Under the pieces are notes generated by a model, which saw only the letters and a program-made list of their open reading frames with translations, had not been told where the DNA came from and did no database searches. Positions 10,311-19,172 of a stretch of 20,000 bases of DNA are shown piece after piece. Source of the DNA: Neocallimastix lanati (nom. inval.) (Eukaryota; Neocallimastigomycota; Neocallimastigomycetes; Neocallimastigales; Neocallimastigaceae); the NCBI GenBank assembly GCA_016946835.1, contig JACVTC010000003.1:2327501-2347500 (forward strand). Reading direction: 5' to 3'. Made by a program: the position numbers and the translations under genes. Every line of letters starts with the position of its first letter. The first letter of the stretch is position 1.

Positions 10311-10864
10311 TTTATCATATATAACATATATAATATCATATATAATATAATGATTTATTTAAAAAATATTTAAAAGATATAATTAATTAATAAAATATAA
10401 AAATATTAACTATAAAATATAAAATATATAATAACTAGTATTTATAAAAAAAAAATAATAAAATAATAATAATGATAGAAACATATAATATAGTAATCAT
10501 AAATATAAATATTCAATTTTAAATTTTGTTATTTTGTTATTATTATATACTCTAAATATTATTATTGATGGTAAACTATGAATATATATTTTTATGATAT
10601 ATATATTATTTAACATAATAATTATTTCATTCACCTTTAGTATGATTATACTAAAATACTTTAAATATATCCAAAAATTATTTTTTAAAATTAGTATTAA
10701 TTAAAATACTTATCGATTTACTTTCTATTCCATACAAATAATTTAATTCTAAAATGAAATAAAAGTATTATAAATTATTTTATATATAAAAAGTATGTTA
10801 TTAATATCAAACAACGAAATTCCAACATTTGCAAATAGTATTTAAATAAATAATATTAATTTAC
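10311..10864. other. AT-rich spacer
   Basis: No coding region. Apart from an 8-bp stem (TTTAGTAT/ATACTAAA, 10636-10655) with a 4-base loop, nothing stands out from what the base composition predicts. Confidence 0.8.
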
Positions 10865-10913
10865 TTTAAATAAATATAATATTCATTAAATATGAATATT
10901 ATATTTATTTAAA
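10865..10913. repeat. 22-bp perfect inverted repeat with 5-base loop
   Basis: The arms 10865-10886 and 10892-10913 are exact reverse complements over 22 bases, separated by TAAAT. Pairing stops on both sides (C10864 against A10914). DNA could extrude a cruciform here, or a transcript could form a hairpin. The arm length is more than base composition alone makes likely. Confidence 0.9.
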
Positions 10914-10956
10914 AGTGGATGTTTTTTATAACTATTCTTCAGTAAAATTTATAATT

Positions 10957-11239
10957 ATTATTATTTATTATTATTAATACTATTATTATTATTTATTATT
11001 ATTTATTATTATTACTATTTATTATTTATTATTATTTATTATTATTATTATTATTATAATCATCTATTATTATTATTATTTATTATTATTTATTATTATT
11101 ACTATTTATTATTTATTATTATTTATTATTATTATTATTTATTATTATGATTATTATTATTATTATTATTATAATTTTATTATTATTATTTATTATTATG
11201 ATTATTATTATTATTATTATTATAATTTTATTATTATTA

Positions 11240-11296
<57 letters not shown>
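10957..11296. repeat. Long TTA/TTTA satellite with higher-order duplications
   Basis: About 340 bases of ATT repeats are broken by ATTT, ACT, ATG and ATAATTTT variants. The variants repeat as blocks. A block of about 85 bases starts at 10980 and again at 11064. A block of about 51 bases, marked by ATTATTATG, occurs at 11141 and 11192. The array therefore grew by block duplication as well as slippage. Hydrophobic reading frames over it (runs of Ile and Leu) are artefacts. Confidence 0.9.
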
Positions 11297-11297
<1 letters not shown>

Positions 11298-11944
11298 GTT
11301 TTACAATTTTTATGTATTTGTATTATTTGTTAATGTGGTACAATTTTTTTTTAATTTATATATTATTCAATTCAAATTAAAAGAATTATCCATAAAAGGC
11401 AATTTTTAAATATAATGAATAAATGAATATATCATTTTACAATGATCAAACAATATTTTTATGAAAATATATTTTCATAAATATAATAAAAATTAAATGT
11501 AATATATAGTTTGAGTAATCTATACTAAAAAATACAGAAATAAAAAAAAAAATTTATTAATAATGATTTAAAATAAAAATTACAATAAGATGCTTATTAG
11601 TACTACTAATTATATAAAACTTTGAATCATATACATTATTTATTTATAATTTTAAAGTAATATCTAATAATTAAAACTTATTATTCTACATATATCTTTT
11701 ATTATATTTAATAATGAAAGTTATAATATTTTTATTATATAATAATAATAATAATAATAATTTTAAATATATTTAATCATAAATTTAATAATTAATAACA
11801 ATCTTCTTTTTTTTTTTTATTTAAAAAAAATATCACTGTCAAAAGCTTCATCTAAAAAAAAAAAAAATTAAATATAGGAAAGCAAATAATTTTTAATGGA
11901 TTTCTATTAAAAACGAATTAACTAATGAAAATAAAATAAAATAA

Positions 11945-11975
<31 letters not shown>

Positions 11976-12289
11976 TAAAAATAATTAAAAATTAAATATA
12001 CATATTGAAATTAATATATCCTTTTTTATAATAAAAAAGACTTTTTGTTATATAATTTTTTAATGTTGAATGAATGAAGAATAAATGAAAATAATAAATA
12101 AAAAAACAGAAAAAATTTTGAAAAAAAAGAGAGAGAAACTAAAAAAATATATTAAAAAAATATAGATTTAATATGATTAAGTTTGTTTTTTCAACTATAA
12201 ATATATATTTAGTCAAATTAATATAATTTATAATTATATGATTATTTGAATATGGTTATGTTCATTAAAAGTTTATTTAAATACTTTTA
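11297..12289. other. AT-rich spacer with a perfect 24-bp palindrome
   Basis: No gene seen. It contains the palindrome at 11458-11481, (AAT)n at about 11742-11760 and AAAAT/AAAAAT repeats at about 11932-11983. Confidence 0.8.
11458..11481. repeat. 24-bp perfect palindrome
   Basis: Two 12-base halves (first half TTTATGAAAATA) are exact reverse complements with no loop. After one mismatch the pairing continues for three more bases on each side. A candidate for cruciform formation, or a binding site for a dimeric protein. Chance is possible at this base composition. Confidence 0.85.
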
Positions 12290-12314
12290 TTATTATTATT
12301 ATTATTATTATTTA

Positions 12315-12353
<39 letters not shown>

Positions 12354-12395
12354 ACTATTATTATTATTATTATTATAATTATTATTCTTATTATT
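12290..12395. repeat. (TTA)n microsatellite
   Basis: About 100 bases of ATT repeats with a few ATTT and ATAACT variants. Its hydrophobic reading frame is an artefact. Confidence 0.9.
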
Positions 12396-12602
12396 ATTAC
12401 TAAATCAATATATATTTTTGATATAATTATTCAATTTCTTATTTTTTATTTTTTATTGTAAAAATAATATTGAATAGCTTTAAAATAAAACATTCAAAGA
12501 AAAAAAAATAAATTAAAATAAAAATAAAGTTCTGCAGCTAATAAGAAAAAAAAAATAAAACAAGAGGTATTATTATTTTTCAATATTCTTTATAAAATAA
12601 TA

Positions 12603-12637
<35 letters not shown>

Positions 12638-14018
12638 AAACATATTATTAAAAATATCAAATCATAAATGCATTAACATTTAAGCATTTAGAGTATAAAT
12701 AAAAAAATTATTTAATATTAAATATCAAATTTATCAAAAATAAAAAGAAAAAAACTATTTAAGGATAAAAAATAAAAAATGAGTAATAAAAGAATATAGA
12801 AAAGAAAAAAATAAATATTCATACTTCTTTTTTCATCATTTTGCAGAATTATTTTTATTATTTATTGAACCCGTAGAATACATAAATAATTATTAATTGG
12901 ATAAAAAAAAAAAAGGTTATTAAACTATTATTTTATATTAAATAATGGGTTAGGTTAAATTAAAAGAAGTTAAAAAAAAACCTATTATTAAAAATTTTTT
13001 TTTTTTTTAAGCTGTATTAATTTTTAAATTTATTTTATTGGTTTATTTTTTTATTTTTTTTATTTTTTACCAAAAATGCTAATCTATTATTATTATATAG
13101 GTTAAATTATTTAATAAATTAATAATATATGTTATGTAATTATTAGGAATATAAAAAATTTAAAAATATTGGCATTTATTAATTATATGTATATATATAT
13201 ATAAATGACTAATGATAATGCATCAAAGCATCAAATAACAATATAAACTACTTTTAATACTTTTATATTTTATTTAAACTGATTTAGTGTAATTTACTAT
13301 GATAAACACGCATCAATTGATTTATATATAATTGTAATTTTGATAAAGATTTGATGAATTGGAATCATATGTAGTACTTCTAAAGCCAATTCCAAATTTA
13401 AAAAATTTTAGCATTTTGTTTTCTTTATTCCTTTTACTATTAATAATGTTAAAAAAGTCATTTCTTTTATAAAGAAAATAATAATTTTTTTTTAAAAAAA
13501 AATAATATAATGTTAATAATAATAATTTTTTTTTTTTTTAAAACTAGAAAGTGTATACTTTTCATTATTTTATGAATAAATATATTTATTAATCAAAATT
13601 TATCAATTTCATATAATGTATAAATTTTTAAAAAATAACAAAATATAATTAAATATTATATATTATTTTTTTATTTTATTTCATTTTTTTTTTTTTTTTA
13701 TTAAAATATTAAAAACAAAAAGTGAATAAAATAAAATATAGAATATAATAAAAATTAAAACTTTTTCAAGTTTTTATATTATTATATTGATGCATATTGA
13801 AAAAATAAAATAAAATAAAAAAAAAAAAAAAAAAAAAATTGAAATATATAAGAGATAGAAATTACTTTTATTAATTTGTTTGTTATAACTATTGGAATTA
13901 TATTTGATTATCTTTGATAATATAAAGTAAAAAAAAAAAAAAAAAATTAGTAAAAGAAGATTATTACTTATTGGTGTGATGTTGACTTTTTTTTTGTTTT
14001 GTTATTGCTTAAATGTTT

Positions 14019-14020
<2 letters not shown>
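12396..14020. other. AT-rich spacer with abutting T and A runs
   Basis: No ORF supported. T12 directly followed by A23 (12606-12640) forms a long rigid dA:dT block. Smaller T/A junctions occur near 13486-13502 and 12998-13010. The only stretch with gene-like texture is around 13200-13400, listed separately. Confidence 0.8.
13206..13290 (+). ncRNA. Possible box C/D snoRNA (weak candidate)
   Basis: ACTAA (13208-13212) can pair with TTAGT (13284-13288). Just inside the stem lie ATGATAA (13212-13218), one base from the box C consensus RTGATGA, and CTGA (13279-13282), a perfect box D. This is the arrangement and size (about 80 nt) of a box C/D snoRNA. Against it: box C has a mismatch, no internal C'/D' pair is evident, the guide cannot be checked against rRNA here, and such short motifs arise by chance in AT-rich DNA. 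Confidence 0.15.

Positions 14021-14060
<40 letters not shown>
14021..14060. repeat. T40 homopolymer
   Basis: An uninterrupted run of 40 T, the longest homopolymer in the window. Its origin is unclear. In minus orientation it could be the A tail of a lost retroposed copy, but nothing recognisable adjoins it. Confidence 0.95.
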
Positions 14061-14063
<3 letters not shown>

Positions 14064-14226
14064 TTTTTCTTTAAAAACGAAAATAAAAATTTTGTAGCTT
14101 TATTTAACATATTAGGTATATAATATGATAAATCATTAATAAATAAGAATGTCCAAAAAAAAAAAAAGTATGGCTATGATACTTTAAGAAAAGGAATGGA
14201 ACATATTGAGATGTATTGAAATTATA

Positions 14227-14262
<36 letters not shown>

Positions 14263-14357
14263 TTATGAAGGAATTATTTATTAATTAAAGTTAATTTTAT
14301 AACCATTTTTATAATTTATTATTGTTATTATCATTATCATTATTATTATTATTATTT
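14061..14357. other. Spacer with T28 and (TTA)n up to LINE fragment C
   Basis: Contains T28 (14231-14258) and TTA/TCA repeats (about 14321-14357) that end exactly where fragment C begins. The TTA block therefore occupies the place of a poly(A) tail for that minus-strand copy. No gene seen. Confidence 0.8.
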
Positions 14358-14959
14358 ATAGCTGCAATTACTGAGAACTTTAACTTTTATTTATTTATTC
14401 ATTTATATTAATAAAAATAAAAAAAAAATAAATATTATTTGTCTAATTAAAAACAATATTTTAAATAATAACGTGAAATAAAAAAGTAATATTTAAAATA
14501 TAAAGTGTACAAATAAATAAATTTTAGAAAAAAGTTCATGGGGGTGCGAACCTCATCTCCAAGATTATAAAATTTCTATTTTCAAAAGGATTTTTTATTC
14601 CGGATTAGGGTTTGAATTGACTATCCATCCAAAAAGAAATTATGGTCTTCTTCTTAAGTGGTATTTGACCCTCCTAGCCTACTAGCCCCTAGGCATAAAT
14701 TTCTATGAAAGAGAGCCACAGATCTCATCAAGAATGGACATTTTTAGAATAATCACCAGAAAAATGATTTGATTTACTTAAAACGAAAAACATCCCATTC
14801 CTTTTTTTTTTTTTTTTTTTTGTAATCAAAATTAATAATGTCTGTATCTCTTCCACTAAAGAAGGAAGTTATATCATCGGTATCACTGTCACATATATAT
14901 TTACACACTCATTATTCAAAAAATTACTAATATTAACACGATTTTCACCAATTGATCAA
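14358..14959 (-). mobile_element. Second LINE family, degenerate fragment C
   Basis: Aligns with fragment B over both ends. The 3' end motif is at 14358-14391, the stretch from TGAATTGACTATCC (14612) to 14790 matches B 604-840, and 14795-14957 matches B 845-1000. It differs by an insertion of about 220 bases (about 14394-14611), an 84-base deletion relative to B between two CTAGCC copies, a T20 expansion at 14802-14821 where B encodes Lys codons, and a 1-base frameshift near 14735. On the minus strand FFSGRDTDIINFDY is still readable at about 14820-14870. It does not code now. It lies directly 3' of the large LINE in the same orientation. Confidence 0.8.
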
Positions 14960-15040
14960 TTACTATTACCATTATTATTACTATTATTATTATTACCATT
15001 ATAACCATTATTACCATTATTATTACTATTATTATTATTA

Positions 15041-15042
<2 letters not shown>
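14960..15042. repeat. (TTA/CCA)n microsatellite
   Basis: ATT units mixed with ACC and ACT units, with a 40-odd base block apparently repeated (TTACCATTATTATTACTATT near 14967 and again near 15012). It sits between fragment C and the poly(A) tail of the large LINE. Confidence 0.85.

Positions 15043-15075
<33 letters not shown>
15043..15075 (-). repeat. Poly(A) tail of the large LINE (A33)
   Basis: Thirty-three T on the plus strand follow the LINE 3' UTR, which ends AAATAAAGTTATTCTCTAAG on the minus strand. The AAATAAAG hexamer-like motif about 20 bases upstream could be the polyadenylation signal. It also occurs at the 3' end of fragment B. Confidence 0.85.
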
Positions 15076-15078
<3 letters not shown>

Positions 15079-15185
15079 CTTAGAGAATAACTTTATTTAA
15101 TTTATAATAATAATAAAATTACATGAAATTAAATGAAAAAAATAACAAATAAAATACATGAAATAAAATATTATATATTATAAAA

Positions 15186-16485
15186 TTATAAAAGTGCGTT
15201 AGAAGCAATAGCCTCTAACTTTTCCCATTCCTCGATAATAACACCACGTCCATTATTGCGAGTAATAATTTCAGTATTGGTGTTATCAATCGAATCTGTA
15301 TCTGGAGGTGAAAATCCATGCCTTATCATTTCGACGTCGACGCTCTTGGTAACGGTAGATTCAACGGAATACCATTTCATCATCAAACTAAAAGATCGAC
15401 AAATTAATGGTATTACGTTTGTTAGAAACTCCGCAATCCCCACAAAATACGGAACAGTTGACGAAGTTGAACTTTGTTTAAAAATATTGTCAACTAATTG
15501 TCTTTGTTCCCCATCATTAACTTTAATTTTTGAATATATTGAACGCCCACCAAGAAGTGCACTCAATATATAATAATAAATATTATTATCATAATCCTTT
15601 TCTGAATCTAAAGAAACATCCAAGGATTTTTGTTCAATTATCAATGCAAACTTCAAAAAGAGATCATCTAGAAAAGGTAAAGATTTATTTCTGTAATTTT
15701 CCAATTCTTTACAGGCAAAGATCCAGTGAGAAAAGCTAGGTACACTAACACCACAACAAGGGCAACATTTAGGGCAATCTTCTGAGACGATTTTTCTTTT
15801 AATGGAAATACTAATGTCGAATTTAAAACCACACCTAATACGAGAAATCCAAAAGAATCCCAACTGATACTTAGGATATTGAAATGTTAAGTTTCTGATT
15901 TCTGAAATAAATCCAAAATCATTCTCCTTGTAAATAATTGCTTTTTTAGCTTTTGAGGGTTTGAAGACATCTCTTTCCCAATAAAACTTTTTTATTTCAC
16001 ATGTTTTTTTACCATATAATTTCTTATCCAAAGTCCTTGATTCTTTAGTCCATGAGTAATGTGACATAGTAGGAATATTATTAGTGAAATGATTAATAAT
16101 ACATGATGAGTTTTTCCATTTTCTAAAGCAACGTAATTGAGATATAGCACAGACAGCTGAAAGAGGAGGTATTCTAAATTCACGAGTAATATTATAGAGA
16201 CTAACAGAAGAATTGCGAGATTTAAATCCGTAACTCCAATAAAGTCCTTTATTAATAATTTTTTGAGCTTTAGAACATCTGCTCTTATTTGAACCAAAGA
16301 GAGGAGCATAATATATAACAAGACTAAGAATAAACGAAATTAAAACATATTTCTTCAATAGGAGAGGAACAGATTTATTAATAAGAAATCGAAAGTACAA
16401 ATTTAACTTGACATTTAAATTACTGTTTAATTTGGATTGTATAGGTTTCAGTGATAATGATTCATCAAAAGGAATACCAAAGATA
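15186..16485 (-). pseudogene. LINE ORF, C-terminal part: RT thumb region, CCHC motif and tail
   Basis: Frame opening in RT motif E (FGIPFDESLSLKP) and running to TAA at 15186. After motif E comes a connection region (YYAPLFGSNKSRCSKAQK), a basic stretch, and CPCCGVSVPSFSHWIFAC near 15725-15775. That is C-x2-C-x8-H-x4-C, the zinc-knuckle-like motif found near the C-terminus of many LINE proteins. A tail follows with YYILSALLGGRSIYS and FVGIAEFLTNVIPLICRSFS, which the second LINE family shares. The reading frame itself is open as far as 16544, but upstream of 16485 it is out of register with the RT. The segment joins the RT frame through a 1-base shift at 16479-16481. Confidence 0.85.
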
Positions 16486-16953
16486 GGTATAGTTTTCAGA
16501 TTTAGGTAATTTTTTACTACCAATAAAGAAAGATGGATCTTCATAATTTATCGGTTTATCAAAGTTAATTGGTTTTACAACAAGAGTAGCACACTTATTA
16601 ATTCCAAAAGTCATTTCATTTTTAATAGCCCATTCATGAACTTTATTCAAAATTTTCTTAAGAGCTTGTTTAGATGGAGCAACTAAAACAATATCATCCG
16701 CAAAAAGTCCACCACAACAATATTGAGAATCTAAATATACACCATACTTATCACAATTATCTAGTATATCATTAATGAACAAATTGAATAAAATAGGAGA
16801 TAGAGGGCATCCTTGTCTAACACCACGATTAATCGAAAATTCTTCTGAGAGATTACCATTAAAAGAAGCACGAGCTTTAGAAGATAGATAAAGATTCTTT
16901 AAAAACAGATGACATTTATCTCTAATTCCTAAGTTATATAATTTGGCTAAAAA
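16479..16953 (-). pseudogene. LINE ORF, RT palm motifs B-D
   Basis: Contains RT motif B (RGVRQGCPLSPILFNLFIND), motif C with the catalytic pair in LFADDIVLV (Asp codons at 16693-16698) and motif D (FGINKCATLVV). All are intact. The frame is entered at about 16950, after PIFNIF, by slipping in a T5 tract. It is left at motif E, where YTYLWYSF and a stop replace the expected YTYLGIPF because of one extra base. Open sequence in this frame continues upstream to 17004, but that part duplicates the motif A region in the wrong frame. Confidence 0.88.
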
Positions 16954-17965
16954 TATTAAAGATAGGAACTGAATCATAGGCTTTTTTAAGATCGAGAAAA
17001 GCAAGATAAGTAAAATTTCCTTTAAAATTTCTTCTTTGACATATCTCTCTAATTGAAATATACAAACTTATGCATTCTTCTTTATTTCTAAATCCAAATT
17101 GTTCAGGTCTAACAAATTTATGTTCAAGGGCATATTTAGCAATTCTATTAGTAACAATCTTTGAAATAATTTTTAAACCAACATTAATAAGAGAAATACC
17201 ACGATAATTATTACAATCCGAAAGATCTCCTTTTTTTGGAATTGATATTATAGAAGCCGAATTCCACTCTTCAGGGAAATCACCATCCCAGATTTTGTTA
17301 AATAATGAAAGTAAACATTTAGCACACTTAGAGTAGTGATCATCTGAAGAATCATCTTGATTATCGGATAAATCAGATTTACTAAAGAAGGCTTTAAAAA
17401 ATTCAATCGGAATACCATCGGGTCCAGGAGCTTTATTATTTTTCATTTCAAGTACAGTGTTTTGAATTTCTTCCATAGTAATAGAATCATTAATATCCCA
17501 AGTAAGATTATTATTAGGATTAGTTCCAAATAAACTTACCCAGTATTCATTATCCAAACTGTGTTGTGTAACATCAGAAGCTAGTTCACTGTAATGTTCA
17601 GCAAATCGATTTAATTGATCCGAATGAGAAAATAAAAAGTTACCCTGCTTGTCCTTTAAAACACTTGACGAAATAGAATTAGAGTACATAGGGCGAGATA
17701 GCTTCTTTAATTTTAACCAAGCACTCCTAGCATTTTTATTACTAAAATCATTACATGCATATTCAATTGACTGATGAAATTGTTTTGATTTAATAGAAAA
17801 CTTAATTGACCTGACTTTACCACATATATTTTTATACTCACGAAGCAAATTTAAAAATTCATCAAGGTTTTCAAGATTAGAACCTAAGGAAAAATTTTTG
17901 ATTTCATTAAATGCAATATGCTTTTCATGAGAAAGTTTCTTGATATAATAAGGGTTGAGAATATT
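16934..17965 (-). pseudogene. LINE ORF, RT N-terminal part through motif A
   Basis: Reads from about 17965 (NPYYIKKLSHEKHIAF) through KNNKAPGPDGIPIEFFK (motif 0/1 region), IISIPKKGDLSDCNNYRGI, LINVGLKIISKI and EQFGFR to motif A, FLDLKKAYDSVP, whose first catalytic Asp codon is 16991-16993. It then stops at 16934 because the frame is lost just after motif A. Upstream the frame has no ATG of its own and is continuous with the endonuclease protein apart from a 1-base shift near 17960, so it is the middle of one polyprotein and not a separate gene. Confidence 0.88.
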
Positions 17966-19158
17966 TCATTATGCTTTTCATTACACATGCGTTGGGACCA
18001 CTTGAATCTTCTAGAAGGAGTAGGAGCACGAAAACCTTCTGAGTCATCTTTCTTACAGGAAAGGATAAGAGGGAAGTGGTCAGATATATCATTGAATGTA
18101 CTACAAACAGATACCTTATTAATGTATTCCTTCATTTTACAATTAAATAAAACATGATCAATACAAGACGATCTACCATCCCGAGCCCATGTGAAATCGA
18201 GACCTGATAAGTTTTTAGTGAACCACTGATAAGATGATTTATTAAGTAAACTATCTAATTGGGATTTAGACATATTAAAGTCACCTACAAGAATAGAAGG
18301 TGTATTAGTATGTTTCTTTATCCAATTAGTAATTTCTGAAAAGGCATTCTTTCTTTCTTCCTTATGAGTGACTGTAGGAACATAAATATTACCAATAGTG
18401 CATTTAATTCCCCAAAAAGAAGTAATGTTGACAGAAATGATATACTTATATTCAAAGGGATCAGGAGAAAATGAACATGAACGATGTACACTTATACTAA
18501 GACCTCTCATACCGGGTATATTTGGATCAGCTTTACGTAAAATTGTATTATAGTGACAAAGAAATGGGTAATTATTTGAATGTACATTAAGGTATTGGCT
18601 ATTACCGACCTCTTGCAAGCAAATACAGATGGGTTTAAAAATTTCATTAAAGTATCTAATACCATCACGTTTTTCATCATTCCATCCATTAATGTTCCAA
18701 CTGACACAAAGATTAAAGAACTGAGTAGACGGTGAATAAATATTACTATAAAGAAAATCTTTAGCCATTGATTTAGTTTCAAAAGAAGAAAATTTGTTGT
18801 TAAATTTCTTAACTTCACTGAAAGTTCTGATTTTGTCGGTTTGAATCCAATTAATTTTATTGATTGGAAGGCAATGGGTAAGAAGAAATAAAATATTTAG
18901 GTAATAAGTGGGTTTATCATAGTTTATCCTTAAAATGAAGTAATTTTCCATATTAGGTGTGTGTGTTTTTATAATTCCATGAACTATTTCATTGCAATTG
19001 GAAATACGTTTACTAAGAAATTCCCAAAGTTTACTAGCAGACCATGATTGAAGATCATGAATAAAGATAAGAATGAAATCTTTATTCTGAATATCGTGTC
19101 TTCGAAGACCACGTCGCAAAACAGGAATAGTTGCTGAATTTGAAGAAGTATTATCCAT
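17884..19158 (-). pseudogene. LINE ORF, N-terminal domain plus AP-like endonuclease
   Basis: Starts at ATG 19158 (MDNTSSNSATIPVLRRGLRR). Residues about 26-105 show a strand-helix-strand-strand-helix-strand pattern like an RRM fold (inference). The endonuclease follows at about 150-370 with all expected catalytic positions: NINGW (155-159), Glu183 in CLQE, GDFNM (292-296, Asp293 and Asn295), Asp334 in SCIDHV and SDH (359-361). In LINEs this enzyme nicks the target DNA to prime reverse transcription. The authentic frame ends near residue 400. The last 27 or so residues before the stop at 17884 are out of frame with the RT. This part is intact and could in principle still be translated as a free endonuclease. 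Confidence 0.88.
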
Positions 19159-19172
19159 TTCAAGAAAGCCTA

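Larger units (their letters stand above)
15043..19172 (-). mobile_element. Near-full-length APE-type non-LTR retrotransposon (LINE), inactive
   Basis: One element on the minus strand, about 4.1 kb. In order it has an N-terminal domain, an AP-like endonuclease, a reverse transcriptase, a C-terminal CCHC motif, a tail, a 3' UTR of about 110 bases (15076-15185) and A33 (T33 at 15043-15075). The poly(A) tail and the endonuclease-RT order define a LINE of the APE-bearing branch. The clade cannot be fixed by eye. The ORF totals about 1320 codons but is split by three frameshifts, near 17960, 16950 and 16480. The 5' limit is set near 19172, where ordinary sequence gives way to AT repeats; target-site duplications could not be identified. 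A second copy of the family (1-246) supports recent spread in this genome. Confidence 0.92.

Noticed and set aside
11147-11380. Plus-strand frame rich in Ile and Leu, resembling a membrane protein.
   Set aside because: It is a translation of the TTA satellite followed by AT spacer. The frame at 12246-12461 is the same kind of artefact.
12946-12957. GGGTTAGGTTA as an interstitial telomere-like repeat.
   Set aside because: Less than two units, with no further copies nearby.
14540-14614. Complete tRNA gene on the minus strand.
   Set aside because: Only a T-arm-like segment and a T run are present. No acceptor pairing, D-arm or anticodon stem can be drawn.
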